Made by a program: the position numbers and the translations under genes. Shown here piece after piece: positions 1 through 10,917 of a stretch of 64,000 bases of DNA. Each line of letters starts with the position of its first letter. Within the stretch, counting starts at the first letter, position 1. Under the pieces are notes generated by a model that had not been told where the DNA came from, made no database searches, and worked only from the letters and a program-made list of their open reading frames with translations. This DNA comes from Nymphaea colorata (Eukaryota; Streptophyta; Magnoliopsida; Nymphaeales; Nymphaeaceae). The stretch is from positions 744,001 through 808,000 of the forward strand of contig NC_045143.1 in assembly GCF_008831285.2 (NCBI RefSeq). Reading direction: 5' to 3'.

Positions 1-250
1 AAGAACATGCACTAATCGTGGACAACAGAAAAGCCACAACATGTGCTTTGTATATCACACGACAATAAAAAAAAAAAAAATTCTGTGATTTGTTTCAGTG
101 CCAAAAACAGGTACTGAGATTGAGTATCCCTCTAGGTACTCCACGACAGTAAACCAGGCAGGTCTAAGAATGCCTTATTATTTGGCCCGTGATAGTCCTC
201 CTCCTCCTACCCCTAAGTCTTAGGACATATATACCACAAGGCCTACTAAA

Positions 251-632
251 ATGAGAGGGCAGATCTTAATAATCAAGTTATGCCTTCATTAACGCTGCCA
301 ACTCCAAAGAAAAGGGCCCACTCAAAAAGTAGTTGTAAGCTGACTTTTTGAAATATTGCACAATAACTTATTTATTTATGAATCGTGATATCTGTTAAGA
401 CTTGGAGAATTCTACGTTGTTCGATAGTTAAAAATTGAAGATCAGACACTATAAAAGAAAAGAGCATTGGCGATGCGACAATTGTTCATAGTTTTTTTAC
501 AATAATAATCTGGTAATATCCAGCACACATGGCAGCATTATATGTATAATTGATATGAGCGTGAGAGCGCAAATCTTAGTCATCAAAATGAATTATGCCC
601 TTACTAGTGCTGCCAACTCAAAAGAAAAGCGC
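251..632 (-). repeat. Direct duplication (copies at 251-318 and 560-632)
   Basis: Both copies share the words CTGCCAACTC, AAAGAAAAG and ATGCC, about 75-80 percent alike by eye. The second copy contains the end of the small reading frame at 593-976. The first keeps the corresponding frame and stop. Confidence 0.6.
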
Positions 633-976
633 TGCACATGTTCTTGTTTGATGAACAAAAGTATGTAGGTCACATTCCCATCATCAAATTTTGACAAGGT
701 GGTAATGGACTCTCTCAAAAATTTTCTTGCTTCACCTGCCTTGGGATCTCCGATGGTGCTTTTCTTCTTAATCACCGAATCGCGTCGCTTTCTCCTGATA
801 AATGGCAGGCAGCAGAAAACATTGGCCTTGTGATCTTCGTCTTCCTGTTTCTGTAGGAGCAGGTGGTTGATGAATTTGCGCTGTCCAGCTCGTCTATATT
901 GGACCCCATCACCCGTCATCTGCGCGTTTGCTTCTCTCTCTCTCTCTCTCTCTGTTCTTGTCCTTTGCTTGAACAT
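593..976 (-). CDS. Hypothetical small basic protein, unrecognised
   Basis: This is an open frame of 127 codons whose product I do not recognise. The first 20 residues include an ERERERE run encoded by a (CT)n microsatellite, so a start at the internal Met (residue 20, MTGDGVQYRR) is as likely. The middle is basic, with an RRKRR cluster at about residues 62-66 that could act as a nuclear signal. The last 12 codons, RFSFELAALVRA and stop, have a second copy about 310 bases away (stop at 278-280 on the same strand) reading PFSLELAALMKA and stop. Conservation of frame and stop between the two copies suggests the end was once coding. No promoter or splice sites support a complete gene. It may be a gene remnant or the last exon of a longer gene. 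Confidence 0.25.
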   Translation of the reverse strand: MFKQRTRTEREREREANAQMTGDGVQYRRAGQRKFINHLLLQKQEDEDHKANVFCCLPFIRRKRRDSVIKKKSTIGDPKAGEARKFLRESITTLSKFDDGNVTYILLFIKQEHVQRFSFELAALVRA

Positions 977-1355
977 AATTAGCCAATGACATTATGAAAT
1001 GTGAACCTTTCAAATCATCTGCTGTCTTGGAGTGCTTTTGCGTTACAGCTCAAGGGAAATTAATGACATTAACCATCAAAAAATGTCACATCAATGAGCA
1101 TAATCTTCAAACTCTCACCAACTGAATTTGAATTTTACGTTATAGACACGAGAAAAATCCATTTTTGGCCGTATGGGAAACTGCGGCCCAGATCATCTCT
1201 TCTTTGAAAGAAGAGAAGATTGCTTATAAGAGCTCCATTTGGAGAGTTTAGTTTCAGTTGGTAGGAGTAGTATTTCATCCTACCACTCCGATGAGAGCGG
1301 AAGCACCCACCATCCTTTGTATGGAACTTACTTTCCATGCCTCGGATTCATTTGG

Positions 1356-1440
1356 GGAGTTAGATTTAAGACTTTTGCAGCAAAAGAATGCTAACAATTT
1401 AACAGGAGTTAGATTTAAGACTTTTGCAGCAAGAGAACGT
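1356..1440. repeat. 49-base tandem duplication
   Basis: The segment beginning GGAGTTAGATTTAAGAC at 1356 starts again at 1405, with a few differences near its end (AAAAGAATG against AAGAGAACG). It is a simple local duplication with no coding content seen. Confidence 0.8.
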
Positions 1441-2454
1441 TAAGCATTCAACACTCCACAGCTTTGGTTTAGTGTTTTCTGCCTCAGGCAACTTGAATAT
1501 CCAAAGAAATAAAGGAAAATATGTCTGATTTTCAAAAGAATCCTGCACATTTAAAATTCAATTTATTATGTTCACGAAAAGATAAACTCCTAATGAACCG
1601 AATTGCAGATTTAATTAGATAGGATCCCAATTGGCAAGAGCTCCACTTATCTGATTTCGATTCCCTGGTTTTGTTCCTTAATTAGCTTTCAGAAAATGGT
1701 CATCCTTTTCTTTATCACATTTTGAACACTACAAATCAAATGATATACGCTTAGATCTGAACCGAGTCTGTTTATGATGCACATCTAAACTACCCAACAA
1801 TGCAGAGTGCCACTTTTCAATAAAATAACACTCGGTAAAAAAAAAAAAAAAGGTTACTCGAGAAAAGGGAAAGAATTTTGAGAGGTATACTACTCAGCAG
1901 CTTCCTGCCAAGCTGAAAAGAGGTTGAGAAAGAACAAAAGCAAAAGCCAAAGGCAAACGACACTGCACGATGGGCTCATTTTGTCTTTCTGCTTCCCTCT
2001 CCTGTCTTTTGGATCCCTTTGTTTCTTTTCATTCATCCTTCTTTCTTTCTCCACTTTCCTTCCTCTTCGATTCTTCTTGTTCTTTTGTATCTGTGTACGC
2101 CCACGAATCTTTTTGCAACATGATGAAGAGAATCGAGCTGTATGGATCACATATATATCGCTTCACTGGATAGAGGATAAAAACACTTAGCACCAAATAA
2201 GAAGCCATTGGAGGAACATACCGAGAAAAAGTTACAATCATTGGCGCAAGATGACGAATCATGACCAAATTCATAGAAATTGTTGAGGTTTTATTTAGTT
2301 ATCTCTTGCTAGAAATTAGCAAAGAGAACAAAAGTATAGTATTAGCGGCAACAAGGGGTGAACGATTAAGAATTTATTTATATGTAAGTCCAGTTTCACT
2401 ACCGATCAAGTCGACGTGTCCCTTAATCTCGAGGGGTTTAGTGTAGCTGGCCAG

Positions 2455-3260
2455 CAACCCATTTAATCAATCTCAGGCCAAGCCCGAGTTGGGTTCGCGG
2501 CCCAACAATGACTTGGGATTGAACTTTGGATTGGATTTGTTAGTTACCGGCCCATCAATCCAATCAGCTATACTAGACTCCCTGAGCTGAATATAATCTT
2601 AACTGTGCCTAAAAAAAGTTGAGTAACATCCTAAATATCATATTTCTAGATGTCATAATCGATCTAAAGGTCCATGTCGTTGGAGTCCAAAAGGGCTTAA
2701 GCTGAGTCAATTTTAAAGTAGATCTGCTCCAAAACAAGAAGTTTAGCCGAAAAATGGCTTCAGTTTACATTACACTTCCAGCTGCGTAGATGTCAAGGAC
2801 ATGTTAAGATCGGATTACCATCCTTAAACAGATCTATTCAGTTGGATCCAGTCTAGGAAAATGGATCTGAATCCCAATTGGTGCTTGGGATCCCCCGTGA
2901 CCCGCCCAATTCAATCATATGTGAGAGCCGAATATTACTTGAGTTCTGCCACGCCTACATTCAATTCCAGATCAACTTCAAGTCTGAACCAGTGTCCAAC
3001 TCCAAATCTGACAATAGCGTAAATCCAACTAAGTCGAATCTAGTAAAAAGTGCATGCAACCCGAGTCCGGACCGCCTTCCAGAAGACACTATTTTTGGGT
3101 TCAAAGGGGGTCAAAAATTTTTGGAACCAGCTATTTGCCCATCTAGGATTTCGTTCCCGTATATCCAGGGCCCGAACTATTTGTTAAACAACTGTGGATC
3201 TTAGACCGAATCCTGTTTTACGAGTTTAAATGATCCCGCACAGACGTGCTGCTAGGATTT
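2455..3260. repeat. Degenerate dispersed plant repeat
   Basis: The stretch is rich in the words GGCCCAACAATG, AAGCCCGAGTTGGG, GGATCCA and GATCTGAATCC. The same vocabulary recurs at 16.9, 33.5, 45.9 and 62.3 kb. This looks like old copies of a non-coding transposable element. No termini, target duplications or coding frames are visible, so the class cannot be named. Confidence 0.45.
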
Positions 3261-4123
3261 GGATAAATTACAGCACAAGAAGATCCATGGACCTTTCTTT
3301 CTAGTGCGGTGCTCTTGAGCCTTGAAACCGGAAACCGGGCCAAGGTGATTCAGAAAAAAATATTTTCTTAGAAAGTTAAAGGGAAGAACATAGGCAGTAG
3401 TTGAAAAGAAGACAAACTTTAAAAATATGTATGTATGGTTTTTAGGAGTTTTATGATGGCAAACATGACAATGGAATTAAACAGTATGTTCTCTCATGCT
3501 GAAAAGCAGCCGAGACCTCGTAGATATAATAATATACGGTTTTTAGGAGTTTTATGTGGAAGACGGTTCTCCTAAATAAACATTTAAAAAAAAAATGCAA
3601 GTAGATATTCGTCCATCAATCAACAAAGTAACATCGATGGCAACAAAGACGCACACATGCAAAAGCATAAAATGATATGTTTGAATTTTTTTAGATATTT
3701 CCTTAGAAAAGTAATTAAAAAATGCGGAAAAGGTATGATCATTATAATACATTATAAGTGTCGAGGCTAGAGTCGAGCCAAACCTGCATGCATGCACGCA
3801 TCCGAGTGTCACCGTGCATGAGATGCAGGCCGGCTGAACGCAAGAAGCAAGAACTCAACCAAGAGAAGAAACGGGGAGAGGTGACAGGAATCTACAGATG
3901 TATCTATTCTCCTGAGTTAATTTATTATCAATCACAAGGGAAGCAAAATTTGAAAAGAAAAAGGAAGTTGGTAACATGAAAATTCGTCTAGCTTTCCTGA
4001 AGATGTTAGCCCTACATGAACCTGAACTCAAAACCCTAATACTCCTCAGACACACTACAATGACCTGATCTCTGCTATTCCATTTTCTGATTTCGTGATC
4101 CCAATATTGCATCTCACAAGTGG

Positions 4124-4125
<2 letters not shown>

Positions 4126-4180
<55 letters not shown>
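4126..4180. repeat. (CT)n/(TG)n microsatellite abutting the WOX2 stop codon
   Basis: A run of about 22 CT units passes into five TG units and ends at the base next to the stop codon of the WOX2-like gene (TAA at 4183-4181 on the minus strand). It therefore forms the first part of that gene's 3' untranslated region, read there as (CA)n(GA)n. Confidence 0.9.
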
Positions 4181-4181
<1 letters not shown>

Positions 4182-5490
4182 TAGTTTTGGGAGAAGAAAT
4201 TAATGAAAGGAAGCTGCTCTGTGTTCTCTGAGAGGCTGACGTCCGAATCATCTGAGAAACAGGATGGATTCCCATCGCTACTGCTGATAACAGGAGAAGG
4301 AGAAGAGAACGCTTCCTCCCCTGAATCTCTGCATAAAATCCCCGTCGGGTGCAGGGGGAACAATTGCAGTGTCTCATGTGAAGTTGCACCACTCAAGCTG
4401 CTCCTTCCTTCTCCATACCCAACATCAGACGCGCCATAACCTTGCTGCTCCTGCTTCCTGATCTTGGCATCAGACCTTTCCGCTCTAGGCCTCCTTGCTC
4501 CTCCCGCTGCAGGAAGCAGCACCTTCTGATACGGAGCGTAGTATCCGAAGCCCCCATGTGACGCGTACGAAGGGCTACAGACAACTGCGAGGCAAAAAAA
4601 TGGAAGCATGTTTCCGTAATGAGCTTCTTTGCTTATGACAGAGAAGAGGGAGATTGCAAGAAATGCCAGTGCTGTGAGTAGCAGTGTAAGAAATAGTGCA
4701 GTAACAGTGACAGAAGTTCAAAACAGATGAAGAGAATAGTGATGGTAGAACCAATTAACTTGGTCAAATAGTGTATGCATGTTTGTGCGTATACATTGAA
4801 CAATAGTGACGAAACACAAAGAAGGAAATCGAGTTCTTCTAAAGAACATAGTTGCTGTAAGAAACATTGCTTGTAATTAAAAACTTTATTAAGCAAAATC
4901 AAGCGATTTCAGTAATCAAGCTGTAAGATTTAAAGTTGGAAGGGGAATTAGCAAATAGGTCGCCCGCTACGTGTTTCGCCAACACCAAGATGAATCGAGA
5001 AGCAGAAAAAAAAGAGGATGATGCAATCATCTTCTTCTCAAACCTCGAAAACCTGATTTACAATACTGCATCTCATGCAGCCCACTTTTAAGACAAGTGA
5101 AGAACTTATACAGTCTTTTAAAAAGAGGATCAAGAGGGTATTTGCTTCACCATTAGGAGGAGGAAGGGGAGGAACAAAGGGAATGGCAGCAGCATGAAGG
5201 AAGCGGTTGAAGTAAACGAGGCTCTCCTGCTTCTGTTTCTGCCTTTGCCTGGCCTTGTGGTTTTGAAACCAGTAGAAGACGTTCTTGCCTTCTATGTGGC
5301 CGTAAACCCTAAGCCTGCCGGTTATCTGCTGTATCTGCTCGGCGCTGGGCGTCCTAATCCCTTGCTTATACAGCCCTTCAAGAAGGCTGATCTGTTCTTT
5401 AGTGGGGTTCCATCTGGAACTCACCCCACCGCCAGAAACCTCGCCGGAAACGTTAGTTGCACTACCATCATCGCCTTTGCACTCTTCCAT
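4181..5490 (-). CDS. WOX2: WUSCHEL-related homeobox protein, WOX2-like
   Basis: The product is a plant homeodomain transcription factor of the WOX family; WOX2 in Arabidopsis patterns the apical domain of the early embryo. Two exons were placed: 5490-5151 and 4584-4181, joined by a GT-AG intron of 566 bases (donor G|GTGAAG, acceptor TCGCAG|TT), with phase preserved. The 247-residue product is close to Arabidopsis WOX2 (about 260). The homeodomain spans about residues 24-88, opening [19 protein letters not shown] and ending with the recognition-helix segment [19 protein letters not shown]. The WUS box TLQLFP is at residues 185-190, and the C-terminus LPFINFFS matches the terminal motif of WOX2 proteins (QPFIDFFS in Arabidopsis), which separates it from WUS, WOX3 and WOX5. 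The start chosen is the Met that family members use just before the homeodomain. The frame stays open 143 codons further upstream, probably as leader. Orthology to WOX2 is inferred from motifs, not from a tree. Confidence 0.92.
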
Positions 5491-8044
5491 ACTAAATATA
5501 CGTACTTGAATTGCAGCAGCAATAGCAATAGCAATAGCAGAGAAAGAGAGGGGACTCGGTGTATTCTTTTGGACTTGGGCTGCTGGGGAGGGAGTCTTAT
5601 TATAACGGAAGGATTTTAGATGACATGGGCGTCGAATTGAGCGCCGGACATCCCTGAAAACATGGTGGAGGGAGGCGGAGACGGTGGTGTGTGGTGGCGA
5701 TAATAATGAGGAGAGAAGCGGCGCAGCAGAGAGAGGGGCAGAGGCAGGCGCTCTAGTGGAGGTGAACTTGAAGAGAGAGAGGGCGTTGGGAATTGAAACG
5801 TTGGCACGAGGGAGGGGAGAGGAAGATGAAGCGGCGAACGTCAAAGGTGGCGAGCGCGAGTCTCTCTTCTTCTCCTCCTCATCTCCCGCCTGGCCTATTA
5901 GCCCTTCCACTTTCGCCAAAATCTCAGGCCTCGCCGTTACTTTCCTTGATTCTCGCGTTATATTCCTAGCAAAAGGTTTATCTCATTTTACAAGTATCAG
6001 CAGATATTATGCAGCTCCAGCGTCCAATCTAAGAAAATCGTTAACATCAGATGCTTTTCTTCAATACCATGTTTTGATTAGATGGAGAAAGTTTTGAAAC
6101 ACCCCGAGAAAGATTGGTGAAGGCTCGCTAACATTTTGTATAATGAGAAAGCTTCTTAGTTCTTATCACTACTCATATTTTTGGCATAAAGGCGTATGGA
6201 GTTTGATAATAAGATGATACATGAATGCTCCTTTTCCAATTTGAGGGGTGATCCAGAACCACCAGGAGAAAAAAATCAGGTTTCAAATGTCCGTTCATGA
6301 GAAACACGAGTGCCATTATCAAATCCTTCGGCACATGCCCTTCTTTTTGTTGATCTTATAATCACTTCTCAGTTTCAACTAGCTGTTGTTTGGTATTATT
6401 GTTCTATTGCATGGTAGTTTTATCTCGTAGCAAGACGCTCTGCCTCTCGTTTGTGTATCCCTTTACTGGCAACCATGGCCACGGCTATAAAAACGGCAGT
6501 GCGTAAACTACGAACATGGTTTAACAGGCGCCGACATTTAGCTGTCATCTTTGAGATGATATCAGGTCGTCTGCCATGATCCGATATGTTGTCGTGAATA
6601 TCACAGATCCCGCTGTACGTTTAGATCTTAAACTGGTTTTATTCTATACTCTGAAAGAGGAAATTGAACTCTGAGTTTTGTTTCGAGTTGAAATGAAAGG
6701 TAAAGAATCTATGCTTTGGGTGGTCGATTGCAAAAGAAGTGAAGGCAAAGATAGCTTTTTTTATGTAGACTGTAAAGAGTTCTCAATAAAAACTTAGGTT
6801 TTTCATGTTTCTTGTCAAATTGGATGATCAATCATTTTACGGCTCAACTTTTATATTAGTGACCAGGGAGTTCAGGAGGAGTCTTGGCCCTCAACCGCTT
6901 TCAAAATTAAAAAAAAATGTACATGTAATTCTTAAAAATATATAGTTAATTTATACAAAAATTATGTTTTTGTCTTTGTTAAAATTTTGAAACTATTGTA
7001 AACTTTTTAATAAAAAACTTTTAGCCCGACTCTTATATTAGCGTCTAGGAAATTGAAGTAAGAGAGCTATAATAAAATAAAAACTATCGGCCTACCAATC
7101 TCATCCCATAAATTATGCCTACCCCTAAGATTTTTTTCTTCGTTAACATGATTCCTTCCTGTCCTCCTGGACCGTCTGATTCTCACGTAGATTTGCTTTG
7201 CACGAGAGAGAAACGAATATCTTGTCAAGGAATATTTGAAAAACGGCGTTAAATATAGTACGTGGACGTAAAGGTCCTTTCACATTGAAAAACAAAAGAG
7301 AAAAAGATCTGAAATGTTTGATTGGTATATTTGGATTTCAGTGGTTTTTTTTTTTCTGCTGACAATTCTTTCTTAAAAATAATAATAATATAAAAAGAAA
7401 AAGACTAATAAATGACCGTAGAAACAATTCAAAGAGCTTAAGGGCCACGTGTCGATTTCTACGCCGAATTTCGAAATTTAACGAAAATGTTTGTTTTGCG
7501 CATTTCCGATGCACGCTTCGCTCTGCCGCTCGTATTGAATTCCCACCAACAAAGAAAAACACTTTTTTAATATAATGTCTAGTCATTTCACAAGGGCAAT
7601 TCCGTCAAAATGGGTTGGCTTCTCCCCAAATGACCGATGCTTCACTCAGGGTGCGCGGGAAGGAGAGTGTAGGCGAGGGGCAATGGCGTCCCCTCGGGAC
7701 CATGAGAAGCAGCAGCCATTGAAATTGGAACAGAGACGATGATGAAGAAGAAGAAGAAGGAGAGGATACTTCAAATTTGGAGGCACTCAGTAGTTTGTCC
7801 CGTTCCCTTTGTATTCTGATGATGAAAGAGAAAGGGACGACGCCTGTTTTCTTCTGCTTGCAGGGCTTTTGGTTGGCGAGTCAAATTCCATTCTGCAGAA
7901 GAGAGAGGGGGAAGAAGAGAGGGTGATTGGGGTTGTGCCACCTTGAGGCTTCGTTTACAACACCTGCCCACCTCCTCGTGAAACTAACGTGGGTCTACGA
8001 CTAGCCGTAGGCTGCTGACTACTCCCATGCATGCAGTATTTCTT

Positions 8045-8045
<1 letters not shown>

Positions 8046-8075
<30 letters not shown>

Positions 8076-8077
8076 GC
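8046..8077. repeat. (AT)n microsatellite
   Basis: A perfect run of about 16 AT units in non-coding DNA. Confidence 0.95.
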
Positions 8078-9038
8078 TATTTTGTTTATTCAACTCTGCA
8101 CATGTGATTTGTAATTATTTATAAAGATGAAAAACGTATTCAATGAGAGTTTTCAGTTTAAATACATGGTTGAGACAGTGAAAAATCAAAAGTTTGTGTA
8201 TAAATATACTCAAGAAGAAGGAGTTTATAATACATAAGGATACGAACACTGTGACATGTATAGTTGGTGGCATCTTTATGTCCAATTTGATGAATAGCTA
8301 ATAAGTAACTGATTGAGATGTACCAAATCTTGCTTTGTCCATCTGGAAGATGGGGAAAAGGTTACAGAGTTACAGTTAGTCGCTGTGTGCAACTCAAGAA
8401 CTCTGTTCCACGAAAGGCAATGAAGTAGCACGCAAGTGAGTCTCATCAAGTATCATAGGCCTACCAATTACAGTCTTTTGTTATGAACAGGACTTTTGTT
8501 ATGAACAGGACTAGGAGATGAACAGGACTAGGAGAGTAGCTTCAATTGCTAGATATTTTACTAAGAAGATGGTACCCCAAAGCAACCAGCTGGGTCACTC
8601 TCTTACCTCGTAGACGGCCCTGGTTTAATAATCTTTCTTCAAATTAACTGTATACATAATTAGATGTTATAAAAAGTCACAAAAAGGTCGGTTCAGGCTC
8701 ACTTAAATTTGGCCTGATCATAAAATTCACGAAAAAGTTCATCTCTTATGGCTCCCTCTCTCTGTGATGCATTTAATTGCATGTAAATGCAGGTAAGCAA
8801 GCACAAGAAATTCTCTCATTTAATACCAAATTAATAGAGTGGTAAATATTGAATGATCTTTTTCATGCAAATCTCTCTCTCTCTCTCGTGAGGGAGCTAC
8901 CAGTCTACCAGTCTAGGGCAGGTTGCCTACAGAAGGTACAGAACTCCTACCAACTTCAACGACCATCACCTGTTGGAGAAAAAAAACAAAAACAAAACAT
9001 GTACCGGAGACCACTTTTGACCACACCTGTACTCTTGA

Positions 9039-9042
<4 letters not shown>

Positions 9043-9093
<51 letters not shown>
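9043..9093. repeat. (CT)n microsatellite
   Basis: A perfect run of about 25 CT units. The long frames that read SLSLSLSL or RERERERE through it are artefacts of the repeat. Confidence 0.95.
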
Positions 9094-9095
<2 letters not shown>

Positions 9096-10917
9096 ACATA
9101 CAAACATATGCTGTCTTCAAAGTGAGCCTTCCTTCTGGCATAGGCCCCTGCTATCATGAACTAGGTAATGGAGGAGACGCCCCCTTATCAGAATCCCCAA
9201 TTCCAAAAACTGGTGCTAACTCGAAGTAAACGACATCCTGTTTTCTACCACTGCCATGTCGATCACTCACCATACAAAGACTCATGAGAAACGCCTAATG
9301 GGACAAGTGCAATAAATTCAAGAACGAACTACGAGATACTTCCCGAGAGCAAGTGTTCGATCACTGTCCTCTCTCTAAATTACATCACCCGGTTGACTGT
9401 AATGGTAACTCTGCGCTGCCTCTTTAATTTCTTTTCTTTCAGATTTTTCCTTTTTCTTTCCTTTTTTTCTGTTTGGCTTATGAGGAAATGGGCAGAATGC
9501 AACATTCAACTTTGCTCTCACAGTCAGTGCCTCAAGTTAGGGAGGACTGCAAATGCGAGTAGTGATCTGAAAGGGTTTTGGGGTTTGGCCTGTTCCCGAG
9601 CTCTGTGGAATCTGATAGGATCTGAGTTTGGTGGCAAAGAAGGTGGTCCAATCAGAAACCATGGCAGACTTATACATCTGTGGTCTTTTCACTTCACCAA
9701 AAAAATCAGGGCGGCTACGCATAGCAATATCAAACTAAGCCAGTAGAAGCACACCCAAGTATTGAAGAGTCCATCTTCCTCGACTTAAAGGCCTTTGAGT
9801 CCAATCTTATTATCAGGTGAGCAGAATCGAGTATCATCCATTTTTTCACCTGACTTGCCTGTTAATGGAGATCTGAGAACTGTAAACTTTAAATTTAAGC
9901 ACAAAATAACGAACTTATCACTTTCAAACCTATCCTTAAAGAGAAACTAAGTTCTGGACGTTGTTAGAGTTGAGTCTAATACGATTTGTTGAATTATTTC
10001 AGAAGAATTTTACCCCATGTGTTAGTGAATTGTGAGAAGTTGATTTCTTACCATGACAAATTTATTGCAATGTAAATTTCATGAATGTATTGGAAATGAA
10101 GCACATTAGAAACGTTAGTGTGAATGGATTAATCGTTCACTGCTTGGATCAACGCAAACAAACGCGTGTAAGCTCTGCATGTCATCGTGCAGACCATGCA
10201 AAAAGGTATTCAATATAAATTTATTATTTAGTATGTCACTATATATATAAAATTATTTGTTTATTATTCTTTTCCAAGTATGGACTGGGTTTGTGTATGC
10301 AACCTTAGTAAAAGCTAGGTCTAGCTGAGTCAGGTCATGGGGACAGACTGCATGGGTGTTAGTGTATCAATGAAGTTAAAGTCTAGGCAATCCAGTTTCT
10401 ATGGTAGGGTCCACTTGGATCTGATACCAGACTTTGTAATAATGCCTCAGGTCAGATACAGATCCAATCCCAAGAACTCCTGCCCACAATCACACATACA
10501 CAAGTCTGAGTAGCAGACAATATCGCATAAGTACAAACCTTTATGAGCATAAAGGCCTTTCATAAAATATTATGGTATCCTTACTACACAATAATATGGT
10601 GCAACAGTCAAGTGATTTATCATTGGCGACACTATGCGAACATGGGAAAGATGAATTCAGCTATACATTATCAATATAACCATGAAGAAAAAGATTAGTG
10701 ACACACCAAATAGATCCGACCCTACAAAGGAATGCTGAAATCTTGATGATGCCCATCCGTCTATGATTATTAGACCATGGGATCAAACTAATATGTTTAA
10801 AAAATGTTAAACCTCAAATATGGACCAATTGTTGAGCTGCACCAAATCAACCTAAAAAAATGTAGTCATGCAATTGTCTTGATTTTTGTGCCTGTGATTC
10901 ACGAACCAGGAACATTA

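Larger units (their letters stand above)
1..4180. other. Gene-poor left flank
   Basis: No confident gene is seen in this stretch. It holds one small unrecognised reading frame (593-976, minus), a duplicated 3' end of that frame near 251-318, a 49-base tandem duplication near 1356-1440, poly-A tracts, and from about 2455 to 3260 a degenerate AT-rich repeat built from words such as GGATCCAA, GATCTGAATC and GGCCCAA. No transposon protein can be read in any frame. Confidence 0.6.
5491..10917. other. Spacer upstream of WOX2-like gene
   Basis: No gene can be supported. 5491-5919 is GC-richer and open in the WOX2 frame (probable leader/promoter). About 6850-7075 resembles the MITE-like family seen at 34.7 kb. 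7620-7980 is a GC-richer island with a 19-codon ATG frame at 7683, whose role I cannot tell. 8046-8077 is (AT)n and 9043-9093 is (CT)n. 8470-8535 holds a short imperfect tandem repeat of TTATGAACAGGACT. The rest is AT-rich with nothing recognisable. Confidence 0.55.

Noticed and set aside
1924-2274. Overlapping open frames on both strands rich in Ser/Phe/Leu or Lys/Arg
   Set aside because: They follow from a CT-rich tract; no recognisable domain.
8849-9229. Long frames with SLSLSL or RERERE tracts
   Set aside because: They only exist because a (CT)n run is open in several frames; no family match and no splice or promoter signals.
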